Assembly: GCA_017540945.1 (NCBI GenBank)
Contig: JAFYAB010000015.1
Location: 1-19,567, forward strand
Reading direction: 5' to 3'
Length of the DNA: 19,567 bases
Origin: Oscillospiraceae bacterium
Lineage (GTDB): Bacteria; Bacillota_A; Clostridia; Oscillospirales; Oscillospiraceae
Of this stretch, positions 7,384 to 14,178 are shown in pieces. The position numbers and the translations under genes are program-made. Each line of letters starts with the position of its first letter. The first letter of the stretch is position 1. The notes beneath the pieces were generated by a model, which searched no databases, was not told the origin of the DNA, and saw only the letters and a list, made by a program, of their open reading frames with translations.

Positions 7384-7411
7384 CGAAAAGCCGCCTGGGG
7401 GCGGCTTTTCG
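7384..7411 (-). terminator. Terminator after murA
   Basis: Stem CGAAAAGCCGCC / GGCGGCTTTTCG (7384-7395 with 7400-7411) and a 4-nt loop. On the minus strand the TTTTCGTTT tail follows. It abuts the murA stop codon, so transcription into the downstream sulfatase gene would need read-through or a promoter I cannot identify. Confidence 0.75.
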
Positions 7412-8704
7412 TCAGCCCGCGCTGCGGATGCCCTTGGGCTCCGGCGCTTCCACGCGGGAAATATCTGCGCCCAATCCGCGCAGCTTTTCAATCATACACT
7501 CATAGCCCCGTTCAATATAGTGGCTCTCCTCCACCACGGTGGTGCCGTCGGCGGCCAGACCGGCGATCACCATGGCCGCGCCGGCCCGCAGGTCGCAGGC
7601 CTTGACCACGGCGCCGTGGAGCTGCTCCACGCCCTCGATCACCGCCAGCTTGGTGTCCACCTGGATCTTGGCGCCCATGCGGTTGAGCTCGGCGCAGTAG
7701 CGGAAGCGGGTGTCATAGATGCCCTCGGTGATGACGCTGGTGCCCTTGGCCAGAGCCTGGCAGACCGCCACCTGGGACTGCATATCCGTGGGGAAGCCGG
7801 GATAGGGCTGGGTCTTGACGTTGGCCCGGCGCAGCCGGCCCGTCCGGACCACCCGGATGGCGTCCTCATACTCGGTGATTTTGGCGCCCATCTCCCGCAG
7901 CTTGGCGGTGATGGACTCCATGTGCTTGGGGATCACGTTCTGCACCAGCACGTCCCCGCCCACCGCCGCGGCGGCGGCCATATAGGTGCCGGCCTCGATC
8001 TGGTCGGGGATGATGGAGTAGGAGCCGCCGTGGAGGGCCTTCACACCCTTGACCCGGATCACGTCGGTGCCGGCGCCGGAAACCTTGGCGCCCATGGCGT
8101 TGAGGAAGTTGGCCAGGTCCACGATGTGGGGCTCCTTGGCCGCGTTCCCGATCCAGGTGGTGCCGTTGGCCAGCACCGCGCCCAGCATGATGTTCATGGT
8201 GGCGCCCACACTGACTACGTCCAGGTTGACCCGGGCGCCCTGAAGGCCGGTCTCGGGGGCCTCGGCAATGACGTTGCCGCCGGCCAGCTCCACCGTGGCG
8301 CCGATGGCCTCGAAGCCCTTGATGTGCTGATCGATGGGCCGGGGGCCGAAGTTGCAGCCGCCGGGCAGAGCCACGGTGGCGTGACCGAAGCGGCCCAGCT
8401 GGGCGCCGATCAGATAGTAGGAGGCGCGGATCCGGCGGACCAGCTCGGGAGGCGCCACCACGTCCCGGACGTGGGTACAGTCAATTTCCAGAGTCCCGGG
8501 ACTCAGGCGGCGGATGGCCGCGCCCATCTCGTCCAGGATCCGGAGCAGGAGGCGGATATCGGAAATATCAGGAACGTTCTCGATCCGGCAGGTCCCCTTG
8601 ACCAGCAGCGTCGCGGGCAGGATCCCGACAGCAGCGTTCTTCGCGCCGGAAATCATGACCTTGCCGTTCAGCGGTTTCCCGCCGTGGATCACGTACTTTA
8701 CCAT
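7412..8704 (-). CDS. murA: UDP-N-acetylglucosamine 1-carboxyvinyltransferase MurA
   Basis: Transfers enolpyruvate from PEP to UDP-GlcNAc, the first committed step of peptidoglycan synthesis; target of fosfomycin. It has 430 residues, the usual length. Key motifs are SGAKNAAV with K22-N23, RASYYLIGAQLGR, PGGCNFGPRP with the catalytic loop cysteine C117, and GFPTDMQSQ with D307. Having cysteine rather than aspartate at 117 predicts fosfomycin sensitivity of the enzyme. ATG at 8704 is preceded by a GAGG and a good promoter. Firmicutes often carry two MurA paralogues; whether this is MurAA or MurAB cannot be settled from one copy. Confidence 0.97.
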   Translation of the reverse strand: MVKYVIHGGKPLNGKVMISGAKNAAVGILPATLLVKGTCRIENVPDISDIRLLLRILDEMGAAIRRLSPGTLEIDCTHVRDVVAPPELVRRIRASYYLIGAQLGRFGHATVALPGGCNFGPRPIDQHIKGFEAIGATVELAGGNVIAEAPETGLQGARVNLDVVSVGATMNIMLGAVLANGTTWIGNAAKEPHIVDLANFLNAMGAKVSGAGTDVIRVKGVKALHGGSYSIIPDQIEAGTYMAAAAAVGGDVLVQNVIPKHMESITAKLREMGAKITEYEDAIRVVRTGRLRRANVKTQPYPGFPTDMQSQVAVCQALAKGTSVITEGIYDTRFRYCAELNRMGAKIQVDTKLAVIEGVEQLHGAVVKACDLRAGAAMVIAGLAADGTTVVEESHYIERGYECMIEKLRGLGADISRVEAPEPKGIRSAG

Positions 8705-8759
8705 GTACTCTTACCTCTTTGGCTGAAAATGCATGCAGAAATTTGATTCTAACTTTTGT

Positions 8760-8788
8760 ATTATAGCACAAGGCTCTTGAAAAGTAAA
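8760..8788 (-). promoter_or_regulatory. Sigma-A-type promoter for murA
   Basis: On the minus strand: -35 TTTACT (8783-8788), 17-bp spacer, -10 TATAAT (8760-8765), about 55 bp upstream of the murA start in an AT-rich gap. Confidence 0.8.
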
Positions 8789-8826
8789 GCGGAATTTTTT
8801 CGCAAACCGGGTCTGAGCTACAAGAA

Positions 8827-8868
8827 TCAAGGTGCAAGGAAATCGTCCACTGAAGATCTGCACCTTGA
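8827..8868. repeat. Inverted repeat TCAAGGTGCA downstream of rsmF
   Basis: Perfect 10-bp arms TCAAGGTGCA (8827-8836) and TGCACCTTGA (8859-8868) around a 22-nt loop, followed by CCCTTGAACCTT, which echoes the arm. It lies between rsmF and murA and could form a hairpin in the rsmF 3' UTR. There is no following U-tract, so I do not call it a terminator. Confidence 0.5.
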
Positions 8869-8883
8869 CCCTTGAACCTTCAT

Positions 8884-10389
8884 TCATCCAAGCGTCCGCA
8901 GGCCCTTGGGGTAGTGGTTTTTCAGCACGCCCTTTACGCCCTTGCCCCAGCCCAGGCTCAGGCCGTCCACCCGCACCAGGGTCCAGCCCCGCGCTTCGGT
9001 GGGCAGGGTCTCGCCCCGGAGATAGGCGGCGCAGGCGGGCTCGTCGGCGGAGAGCTCGTGGACGGAGGCCGCCCCGGAGGCCCAGAGGGCCAGGGCGTGG
9101 GCCGGGACCGCCAGCTCCCCCCGCAGCTCCGCCAGCTCCAGGCCGGGCCGCAGGACCTTGAGGCCCCGGAGCTCCGGGGTCTCGGGCGGGGCCCAGAAGA
9201 CCCGCTCGCCGAAGACGGCGGGCTTCCCGGCGGGGAGCGTGATCCCCAGCTCCGAAAGGAGATTGGCAGCGGGACGGGGGAGAACGGATCCTTCGCTTCC
9301 CCTTCGACTTCCCTCAGGGCAAGGCATAGAATGACGGGGTCGGGAGCCCGGCGATTCGGGCCGGCGGCCGGCGGCCGCCCCTACGGCGTTTTCTGCATCC
9401 GCATCTCCCTTGCGGAGCACCGCGGCGAAGTGCCCCTCCCCTCTCAGCCTGTGGGGCCAGAGGCGGAGGGTCTGGGCCAGGGCGGGATTGCCGTCCGCCC
9501 ATTCCGGACGGCCTGGGGAAAACCAGGGGGCCTGTACCGTTTCGACGGCGAAATCCGGATTTCGTTCCAGCAGGCCGGCAACGCTGCCCTCGTTTTCCTC
9601 CGGGGAGAAGGTGCAGGTGGAGTAGACCAGCCGCCCGCCGGGGCGCAGCATGGCGGCGGCGCAGTCCAGGATCTCCGCCTGGCGGCGGGCGCACATGGCC
9701 ACGGTCTCGGGGCTCCAGTCCTCGAAGGCGGCGTCGTGCTTGCGGAACATGCCCTCGCCGGAGCAGGGTGCGTCCACCAGCACCCGGTCGAAGTACGCCG
9801 GAAAGCGCTCCGCCAGCCGGGCGGGGTGCTCGTTCAGCACCAGGGCGTTGGCGATCCCCAGGCGCTCGATGTTGGAGGCCAGGATCCCGGCCCGCTTGGG
9901 GTGGATCTCATTGCAGACCAGCAGGCCCTCCCCCGCCATCTTCCCGGCAAGCTGGGTGCTCTTTCCGCCGGGGGCCGCGCAGAGGTCCAGGACCCGCTCC
10001 CCGGGCCGGGGGTCCAGCAGCTCCCCGGGGGCCATGGCCGAGGGCTCCTGAAGGTAGTAGGCCCCGGCGGCGTGGCAGGGATGCAGGCCGGGGCGGGTCG
10101 CCGGGTCGTAATAGAAGCCGGTGGGGCACCAGGGAACGGGGGATAAATTGAAAATTGAGAATTGAGAATTGAGAATTGTAGGCTTGGAGACCCCCGTATG
10201 CGTTTGTAGGGACAAGCATTGCTTGTCCGCGGACGAGCGATGCTCGTCCCTACATGCAGGATCGGAACAGACTTTCAGCGGGTTCAGGCGCAGGCCTACG
10301 GCGCGGGGGCGGTCCAGGGCGGCCAGGAAGGCGTCGTATTCCTCCCCCAGCAGGCTCTTCATCTTCTCGCAGAACAGCTCCGGCAGCAT
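8884..10389 (-). CDS. RsmF-type 16S rRNA cytosine-C5 methyltransferase (NOL1/NOP2/Sun family) with repeat-derived inserts
   Basis: SAM-dependent methyltransferase of the Sun/RsmF family that methylates cytosine C5 in rRNA. It has 501 residues. The SAM-binding motif LDLCAAPGGKSTQLA is at 135-148. The paired cysteines lie in VDAPCSGEGMF (C209) and YSTCTFSPEENE (C259). The C-terminal RNA-binding region ends in SLGWGKGVKGVLKNHYPKG. Two stretches do not look like family sequence: residues 41-81 (between RLNPLKV and LSPVPWCP) and 334-371 (the linker to the C-terminal domain). Both coincide with dispersed repeats, and the frame stays open through both. ATG at 10389 has a purine-rich GGGGGAGAGGG upstream. 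Confidence 0.93.
   Translation of the reverse strand: MLPELFCEKMKSLLGEEYDAFLAALDRPRAVGLRLNPLKVCSDPACRDEHRSSADKQCLSLQTHTGVSKPTILNSQFSIFNLSPVPWCPTGFYYDPATRPGLHPCHAAGAYYLQEPSAMAPGELLDPRPGERVLDLCAAPGGKSTQLAGKMAGEGLLVCNEIHPKRAGILASNIERLGIANALVLNEHPARLAERFPAYFDRVLVDAPCSGEGMFRKHDAAFEDWSPETVAMCARRQAEILDCAAAMLRPGGRLVYSTCTFSPEENEGSVAGLLERNPDFAVETVQAPWFSPGRPEWADGNPALAQTLRLWPHRLRGEGHFAAVLRKGDADAENAVGAAAGRRPESPGSRPRHSMPCPEGSRRGSEGSVLPRPAANLLSELGITLPAGKPAVFGERVFWAPPETPELRGLKVLRPGLELAELRGELAVPAHALALWASGAASVHELSADEPACAAYLRGETLPTEARGWTLVRVDGLSLGWGKGVKGVLKNHYPKGLRTLG
9296..9387. repeat. Composite repeat block inside rsmF (second insert)
   Basis: Two adjoining pieces. The first (9296-9345) has alternating CTTCGCTTCC / CTTCGACTTCC and CTCAGGG motifs ending GAATGACGG. 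The second (9352-9387) is a GCCGGCGGCC palindromic run ending in CCCCTACGG (9378-9386), the shared family terminus. Translated in frame as residues of the linker between the methyltransferase and C-terminal domains. Confidence 0.7.
10146..10179. repeat. AT-rich GAGAATT tandem repeat inside rsmF
   Basis: Four to five head-to-tail copies of AATTGAGA-type 7-mers inside a GC-rich gene, translated as ILNSQFSIFN. The same motif occurs upstream of whiA at 2375-2420. It adjoins the palindromic element at 10205-10254, making a composite insert. Confidence 0.8.
10205..10254. mobile_element. 50-bp palindromic element inside rsmF
   Basis: Termini TGTAGGGAC (10205-10213) and GTCCCTACA (10246-10254) are perfect inverted copies. 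Each half is itself palindromic (GACAAGCATTGCTTGTC and GACGAGCGATGCTCGTC). The architecture matches the 2888-2961 element, palindromic arms inside an inverted GTAGGG terminus, but with a different arm sequence. It is read through in frame within RsmF at about residues 46-62. Confidence 0.85.
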
Positions 10390-10415
10390 GGCCCTCTCCC
10401 CCTTCGTTTTTTGTT

Positions 10416-10444
10416 ATTTTACCGCAAAATCAGCAAAAAAGCAA
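10416..10444 (-). promoter_or_regulatory. Possible promoter for rsmF
   Basis: On the minus strand: TTGCTT (10439-10444), a 17-bp spacer, then TAAAAT (10416-10421), about 27 bp upstream of the rsmF start. The -35 overlaps the foot of the upstream terminator hairpin, and only three of its six bases match consensus. Confidence 0.35.
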
Positions 10445-10468
10445 GCCCGGACCGCGGTCTGGGCTTGC
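10435..10468 (-). terminator. Rho-independent terminator downstream of htrA
   Basis: A 13-bp stem GCAAGCCCGGACC (10441-10453) with GGTCTGGGCTTGC (10456-10468), one mismatch, followed on the minus strand by six U. It ends the htrA transcript after about 210 nt of repeat-rich 3' UTR and isolates rsmF. Confidence 0.8.
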
Positions 10469-10492
10469 AAATCGGGGTTTGCGGAGAAGCCT

Positions 10493-10540
10493 TCCCCCTC
10501 GGGGGAAGGTGGCGCGCAGCGCCGGATGAGGGGCGTTTCG
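10493..10540. repeat. CCTTCCCCCTCGGGGGAAGG repeat
   Basis: Two adjacent hairpins: CCTTCCCCC / GGGGGAAGG, then GGCGCGCAGCGCC, followed by GGATGAGGGGCG. The first hairpin recurs at 4035-4056. It is non-coding and lies in the htrA 3' UTR between the triple repeat and the terminator. Confidence 0.65.
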
Positions 10541-10568
10541 ACGATGGCCCCTTGTCGAGCGAGGGAAC

Positions 10569-10670
10569 GGGCCGATGTGGGCATCGGCCCATTCGGAGGG
10601 AGGGTAAGGGCCGATGTGGGCATCGGCCCCTACGGAGGGAATGGGCCGATGTGGGCATCGGCCCCTACTG
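10569..10670. repeat. Three direct copies of the palindromic arm downstream of htrA
   Basis: Three head-to-tail arms of the CCGTAGGGG family at 10569-10596, 10608-10635 and 10643-10670 (core GGCCGATGTGGGCATCGGCC). Periods are 39 and 35 bp with purine-rich AGGGA-type spacers. The first ends ATTCGG and the third ends CTACTG; the middle copy has the canonical CCCCTACGG end. The last copy stops ten bases short of the htrA stop codon. Unlike the 2888 element, all copies point the same way. Confidence 0.9.
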
Positions 10671-10679
10671 TCACTTGTT

Positions 10680-12374
10680 TCAGCCGCCGAAGCCCCAGGG
10701 GAAGCCGCCGAAGCCCCAGCCGAAGGGATCCTCGCCCTGTTCGCCCTGGCCCTGCTGGCCCTGGCCCTGCTCGTTCTGGCCCTGCTGGCCCTGGCTCTGC
10801 TGGCCCTGGCTCTGCTGGGTCTCGGACTGCTGGGGCAGGGCGGACTGGGTCTTTTCGCCCACGGTGATGGAGAGGGTGACGGTCTCGCCCTTGCGGTAGA
10901 CGGTGAGCTCCAGCACGTCCCCCGGCTGGCTGGCGGAAATCTTCGCCTTCAGACCCTCATAGTCGGTGATGGTCTCGCCGTTGATGGCGGTGACAATGTC
11001 GTTGACCTGCAGGCCTCCCTTGGCGGCGGGGCTGTCGGCCTCCACGGAACGGATGGCCGCGCCCTTGGGCATGCCGTAGCTCTGGCTCTCCTCGCTGACG
11101 TTGTCGACGCCGACGCCGATATAGGGCCGGGAAATATAGCCCTTTTCGATGATGGAGCTCACGATCTCCCGGACGGAGTTGATGGGGATGGCGAAGCCGA
11201 TGTTGTCGATGCTGGCCTGGCCGGAGTAGCCGCTGGAGGAATACTTGGCGTTGGTGATGCCCACCACCTCGCCGTACATGTTGAACAGCGCGCCGCCGGA
11301 ATTGCCGGAGTTGATGGCAGCGTCGGTCTGGATCAGGTGCATGGTCACGTTCTTGGACAGGGTCACGGCCCGGTTCAGGGCGGAGACGTTGCCCTTGGTC
11401 AGGGAGAAGGTCAGCTCGCCCAGGGGGTTGCCGATGGCGATGACCTCGTCGCCCACCTTCAGGCTGTCGGAGCTGCCCAGGGTCACGGGAGTCAGGCCCT
11501 TGGCGTCGATCTTCAGCACGGCGATATCGTTGCTGGTATCGTAGCCGATCAGGGTCGCGGGATACTTCGTTCCGTCGTACATGGCCACGGTAATGGTGTT
11601 GGCCTTGTCGATGACGTGCTGATTGGTGAGGATATAGCCGTCCTCCGTCAGGATGAAGCCGGAGCCCGCCGCCGCAGAGGTGGACTGGAAGCCCCAGATG
11701 TTGGTGGTGGTGATCTCGGTGGTGATGCCCACGGTGGAGTTTACGTTGGTCTCATAGACCTGGGCGGCGGTTTTCAGCTTGCCGCTGTCCACGGTAATCA
11801 CATTGAGCTCCGTGCTCTCCCGAGGGGCCGCCACCTGGACGACCGAGCCGCTGCCGGGGCCGTTTACGGCGTTTGTTTTGGCGGGCTGCAGCTTGTTCGC
11901 CAGCAGCGCGCCGCCGAAGCCGGCGCCGCCGCCCAGCAGGCAGCAGACCAGCGCCAGGGCCACGGCCTTCTTCCAGAAGCCGCCGGAACGGCGCTTCTCC
12001 TGTTTGGTTTGCGCGTAAACGCTGTGGGCGCTCTGGGTCTGCTCCGCCTGGGATTGACCGTAAGTGGACCAGCCCTGGGCGGGCCGGGCGGTGCCGGACG
12101 GGCCGGAGGCGTAGTAGTAATTCTGATAATCCTGCCGCGTTTCCCCGGCTGCAGAGCCGAAGGGATCCGCCGCTGGGCTGATGGGGGCATCGGCCTCTGC
12201 GGATGCGTCGCAGGAATGGGGATCGTAGTCGGAGGACGGGTCGATGCGGGCCTCGGCCCCTGCGGGGTCGGAGAGCTCTTCGGGGGCGGTGTTCAGAGCA
12301 TCGTCCCAGCTCTCCGGGGCATCGTTTTCAGTTTTTTCAAATTTCTGTTCATCAAAGGGATCGTATTCGTTCAT
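10680..12374 (-). CDS. HtrA/DegP-like membrane-anchored serine protease with PDZ domain
   Basis: S1C-family envelope quality-control protease, 564 residues. An acidic, low-complexity cytoplasmic N-terminus (1-130) precedes one TM segment (about 135-157), then the extracytoplasmic trypsin-like domain with triad H253 (TNQHVID), D283 (SNDIAVLKID) and S359 (NSGNSGG). A PDZ domain follows (about 415-505). The tail is a Gln/Gly repeat ending in an aromatic-glycine stretch with GWGFGG and PWGFGG. Residues 37-45 and 59-66 seem to derive from decayed palindromic repeat arms. ATG at 12374 has AAAGGAG nine bases upstream. It appears to be a single-gene transcript ended by the terminator at 10435. Confidence 0.95.
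   Translation of the reverse strand: MNEYDPFDEQKFEKTENDAPESWDDALNTAPEELSDPAGAEARIDPSSDYDPHSCDASAEADAPISPAADPFGSAAGETRQDYQNYYYASGPSGTARPAQGWSTYGQSQAEQTQSAHSVYAQTKQEKRRSGGFWKKAVALALVCCLLGGGAGFGGALLANKLQPAKTNAVNGPGSGSVVQVAAPRESTELNVITVDSGKLKTAAQVYETNVNSTVGITTEITTTNIWGFQSTSAAAGSGFILTEDGYILTNQHVIDKANTITVAMYDGTKYPATLIGYDTSNDIAVLKIDAKGLTPVTLGSSDSLKVGDEVIAIGNPLGELTFSLTKGNVSALNRAVTLSKNVTMHLIQTDAAINSGNSGGALFNMYGEVVGITNAKYSSSGYSGQASIDNIGFAIPINSVREIVSSIIEKGYISRPYIGVGVDNVSEESQSYGMPKGAAIRSVEADSPAAKGGLQVNDIVTAINGETITDYEGLKAKISASQPGDVLELTVYRKGETVTLSITVGEKTQSALPQQSETQQSQGQQSQGQQGQNEQGQGQQGQGEQGEDPFGWGFGGFPWGFGG
12180..12266. repeat. Two decayed palindromic arms in the htrA N-terminal coding region
   Basis: 12180-12203 matches the arm GATGTGGGCATCGG...CTACGGA at 21 of 24 positions, and 12242-12266 at 22 of 25, 62 bp apart and in the same orientation. 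On the coding strand both are read in one frame, giving AEADAPI and AGAEARI against VGADAHI for the consensus. They lie in the disordered acidic segment before the TM helix. Confidence 0.55.
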
Positions 12375-12414
12375 GCTTCAGCGCTCCTTTGCTGTATTTT
12401 TTATTTACGTCGTC

Positions 12415-12420
12415 ATTATA
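12415..12420 (-). promoter_or_regulatory. -10 element for htrA
   Basis: TATAAT on the minus strand about 40 bp upstream of the htrA start, in an AT-rich gap. No convincing -35 lies at 15-18 bp, so the promoter may be activator-dependent or of another class. Confidence 0.4.
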
Positions 12421-12465
12421 CTTTCCATTTTTGAACAGAATTTGCGAAAAAATCAAAAAGTTTGT

Positions 12466-12508
12466 GAACAAAACGGCAAGCGGCGTTCTTCCGCTTGCCG
12501 TTTTGTTC
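12466..12508 (-). terminator. Terminator after threonine synthase
   Basis: Perfect 18-bp stem GAACAAAACGGCAAGCGG (12466-12483) with its complement at 12491-12508 and a 7-nt loop. T-rich sequence follows on the minus strand. It starts about 12 bp after the thrC stop codon. Confidence 0.9.
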
Positions 12509-12519
12509 GATTTTGACCC

Positions 12520-13761
12520 TCAGCGCAGGTCGATGTGGTTTTCCGCGAAGGCCGCCAGGAGCTTCTCCATGTCGGAGGGCACGGAGATGGGCTCGCCGCA
12601 GGCCTGGATGGCGTTGGCCACGTCCTTCAGGCCGTTGCCGGTGACCACGGAGACCACGGTGGCGTCGGCGGGGAGTCTCCCCTGCTCGATAAGCTTCTTG
12701 ACGCCCGCCGTGCCGGTGACGCCCGCGGGCTCGCCGAAGACGCCGCAGCTCCGGCCCAGCAGCTTCTGGGCCGCCATGATCTCGGCGTCCGTGACCTCCA
12801 CGGTGAGACCCTGGGACTCCCGGATGGCGTGGATGGCCTTGTCCGCGTTGCGGGGCACCCCCACGGCGATGGAGTCCGCCAGGGTGTTTTCCTCCATGGG
12901 ATGCCAGGGCTCCCCGGTCTCCACGGCCCGGTTGATGGGATAGCAGCCCGCCGCCTGGGCGGAGATCAGCTTCGGCAGCCGGTCGATGAAGCCGATGGCG
13001 TAGAGATCCTTCAGGCCCTTCCAGAGCCCGGCGATGGTGCAGCCGTCGCCCACGGAGATGGCGATGTAGTCGGGCACCTCCCAGCCAAGCTGCTCCATGA
13101 TCTCCAGGCCCACGGTCTTCTTGCCCTCGGAGAGATAGGGGTTGATGGCCGCGTTGCGGTTGTACCAGCCCCAGCGCTCGATGGCCTGCTTGGACAGCTC
13201 GAAGGTGTCCTCATAGCTGCCCTGGACGGAGATCACCGTGGCGCCGAAGGTCATGAGCTGGGCCACCTTGCCCTTGGGGGCCCGGGCGGGGACGAAGATG
13301 TAGGTCCTGAGCCCCGCGGCGGCGGCGTTCCCCGCCAGGGAGGAGGCCGCGTTGCCGGTGGAGGAGCAGGCGATGACCTCCGCGCCGGCCTCCCGGGCCT
13401 TGGCCACCGCCATGGCGGAAGCCCGGTCCTTCAGGGAGGCGGTGGGATTCACGCCGTCGTCCTTGATCCAGAGCCGTTTGAGGCCGAGGGTCTTCGCCAG
13501 CCGGGGCGCCTCATAGAGGGGCGACCAGCCCACCCGCAGCTCCGGATCGGGCGTGGATTCCTCGACCGGGAGCAGCTCCCGGTAGCGCCACATGGTGGGA
13601 TTCTGCCGGGCGGCCAGCTTCTCCTTGGTCAGCCTGGATTTGATGTAGTCGTAATCGTAGATGATGTCGAGGATGCCGCCGCATTCGCAGGCGGTGAGAT
13701 CGGGAACAGCCTCGTATTCCCTGCCGCATTTGACGCAGCGGCCGCAGATGACGTTTCTCAT
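12520..13761 (-). CDS. thrC: Threonine synthase
   Basis: PLP enzyme converting O-phosphohomoserine to threonine; cytoplasmic, fold-type II. It has 413 residues. An N-terminal cysteine cluster (C9-x2-C12, C25-x-C27) suggests a zinc ribbon. The PLP lysine is K111 in NPTASLKDRAS. SSTGNAASSLAG is the phosphate or substrate loop, and SVGDGCTIAGLWKG and the late GEPAGVTGTAG segment fit the family. ATG at 13761 has AAAGGAG upstream. Only 15 bp separate it from the upstream membrane-protein gene, so the two are probably cotranscribed. No attenuator or riboswitch is visible ahead of it. Confidence 0.95.
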   Translation of the reverse strand: MRNVICGRCVKCGREYEAVPDLTACECGGILDIIYDYDYIKSRLTKEKLAARQNPTMWRYRELLPVEESTPDPELRVGWSPLYEAPRLAKTLGLKRLWIKDDGVNPTASLKDRASAMAVAKAREAGAEVIACSSTGNAASSLAGNAAAAGLRTYIFVPARAPKGKVAQLMTFGATVISVQGSYEDTFELSKQAIERWGWYNRNAAINPYLSEGKKTVGLEIMEQLGWEVPDYIAISVGDGCTIAGLWKGLKDLYAIGFIDRLPKLISAQAAGCYPINRAVETGEPWHPMEENTLADSIAVGVPRNADKAIHAIRESQGLTVEVTDAEIMAAQKLLGRSCGVFGEPAGVTGTAGVKKLIEQGRLPADATVVSVVTGNGLKDVANAIQACGEPISVPSDMEKLLAAFAENHIDLR

Positions 13762-13776
13762 GTTGTCTCCTTTGTG

Positions 13777-14109
13777 TCACACGCTTTGCGCACGGCCTGC
13801 CTGTCTGGCGAGCTTCCGCTCCCAGCGCTGCTTTTCCTTCGGGTAGAGCTCAAAATACAGCTCGTCACCGATTATCCCCCGCAGATCCCGCTTTTCCTTC
13901 TCCTTCTGCGTCAGCAGGAAGGCTGTGTGCAGGAGAAATCCGTAGAGCAGCAGCACGGGCAGGAAGAATACGCCGAGCTTCCTTGCATGCAGCATGATCT
14001 GTACCGCAGTCAGGATCAGGAGGATGCCGGGCCAAACCCACACGGAGGTCTCAAGCACCGGCCGCAGGATCGTATAGCGAAGCTCCTTGATTTTCTGAAA
14101 CACTTTCAT
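13777..14109 (-). CDS. Small two-TM membrane protein of unknown function, paralogue of the 14179-14859 product
   Basis: A 110-residue protein that I do not recognise as a named family. A basic N-terminus leads to two predicted TM helices (about 22-41 and 46-67), then a charged cytoplasmic tail. FFLPVLLLYG in TM2 and GDELYFELYP (81-90) match FFVPVVCLYY and GDEWFFKTYP in the upstream neighbour over 36 residues without a gap, so the two genes are diverged duplicates. ATG at 14109; the AAAGGAG is about 13 bases upstream, slightly long. Gap of 15 bp to thrC. Confidence 0.8.
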   Translation of the reverse strand: MKVFQKIKELRYTILRPVLETSVWVWPGILLILTAVQIMLHARKLGVFFLPVLLLYGFLLHTAFLLTQKEKEKRDLRGIIGDELYFELYPKEKQRWERKLARQAGRAQSV

Positions 14110-14178
14110 CCTGTGCGCTCTTCTCCTTTCTTCCCCGGGGTTTCCAGCGCGTCGGCCCGGCTCGTCCGGGCAGCTGTC

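Noticed and set aside
5228..8746. A 1,172-codon plus-strand open frame antisense to the sulfatase-fold gene and murA
   Set aside because: It is a shadow of GC-biased codons in two well-supported minus-strand genes, runs across their boundary and a terminator, and has no family motifs or suitable ribosome binding site.
8827..8868. Hairpin downstream of rsmF as its terminator
   Set aside because: The loop is 22 nt and no run of U follows on the minus strand; kept only as a repeat.
10614..12434. A plus-strand frame beginning with a Leu/Ala repeat that looks like a hydrophobic helix
   Set aside because: The hydrophobic repeat is the antisense reading of the Gln/Gly tail of HtrA; the catalytic triad and PDZ domain on the minus strand show which strand is coding.
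13762..13776. Threonine attenuator or riboswitch ahead of thrC
   Set aside because: Only 15 bp separate thrC from the preceding gene, leaving no room for a leader.
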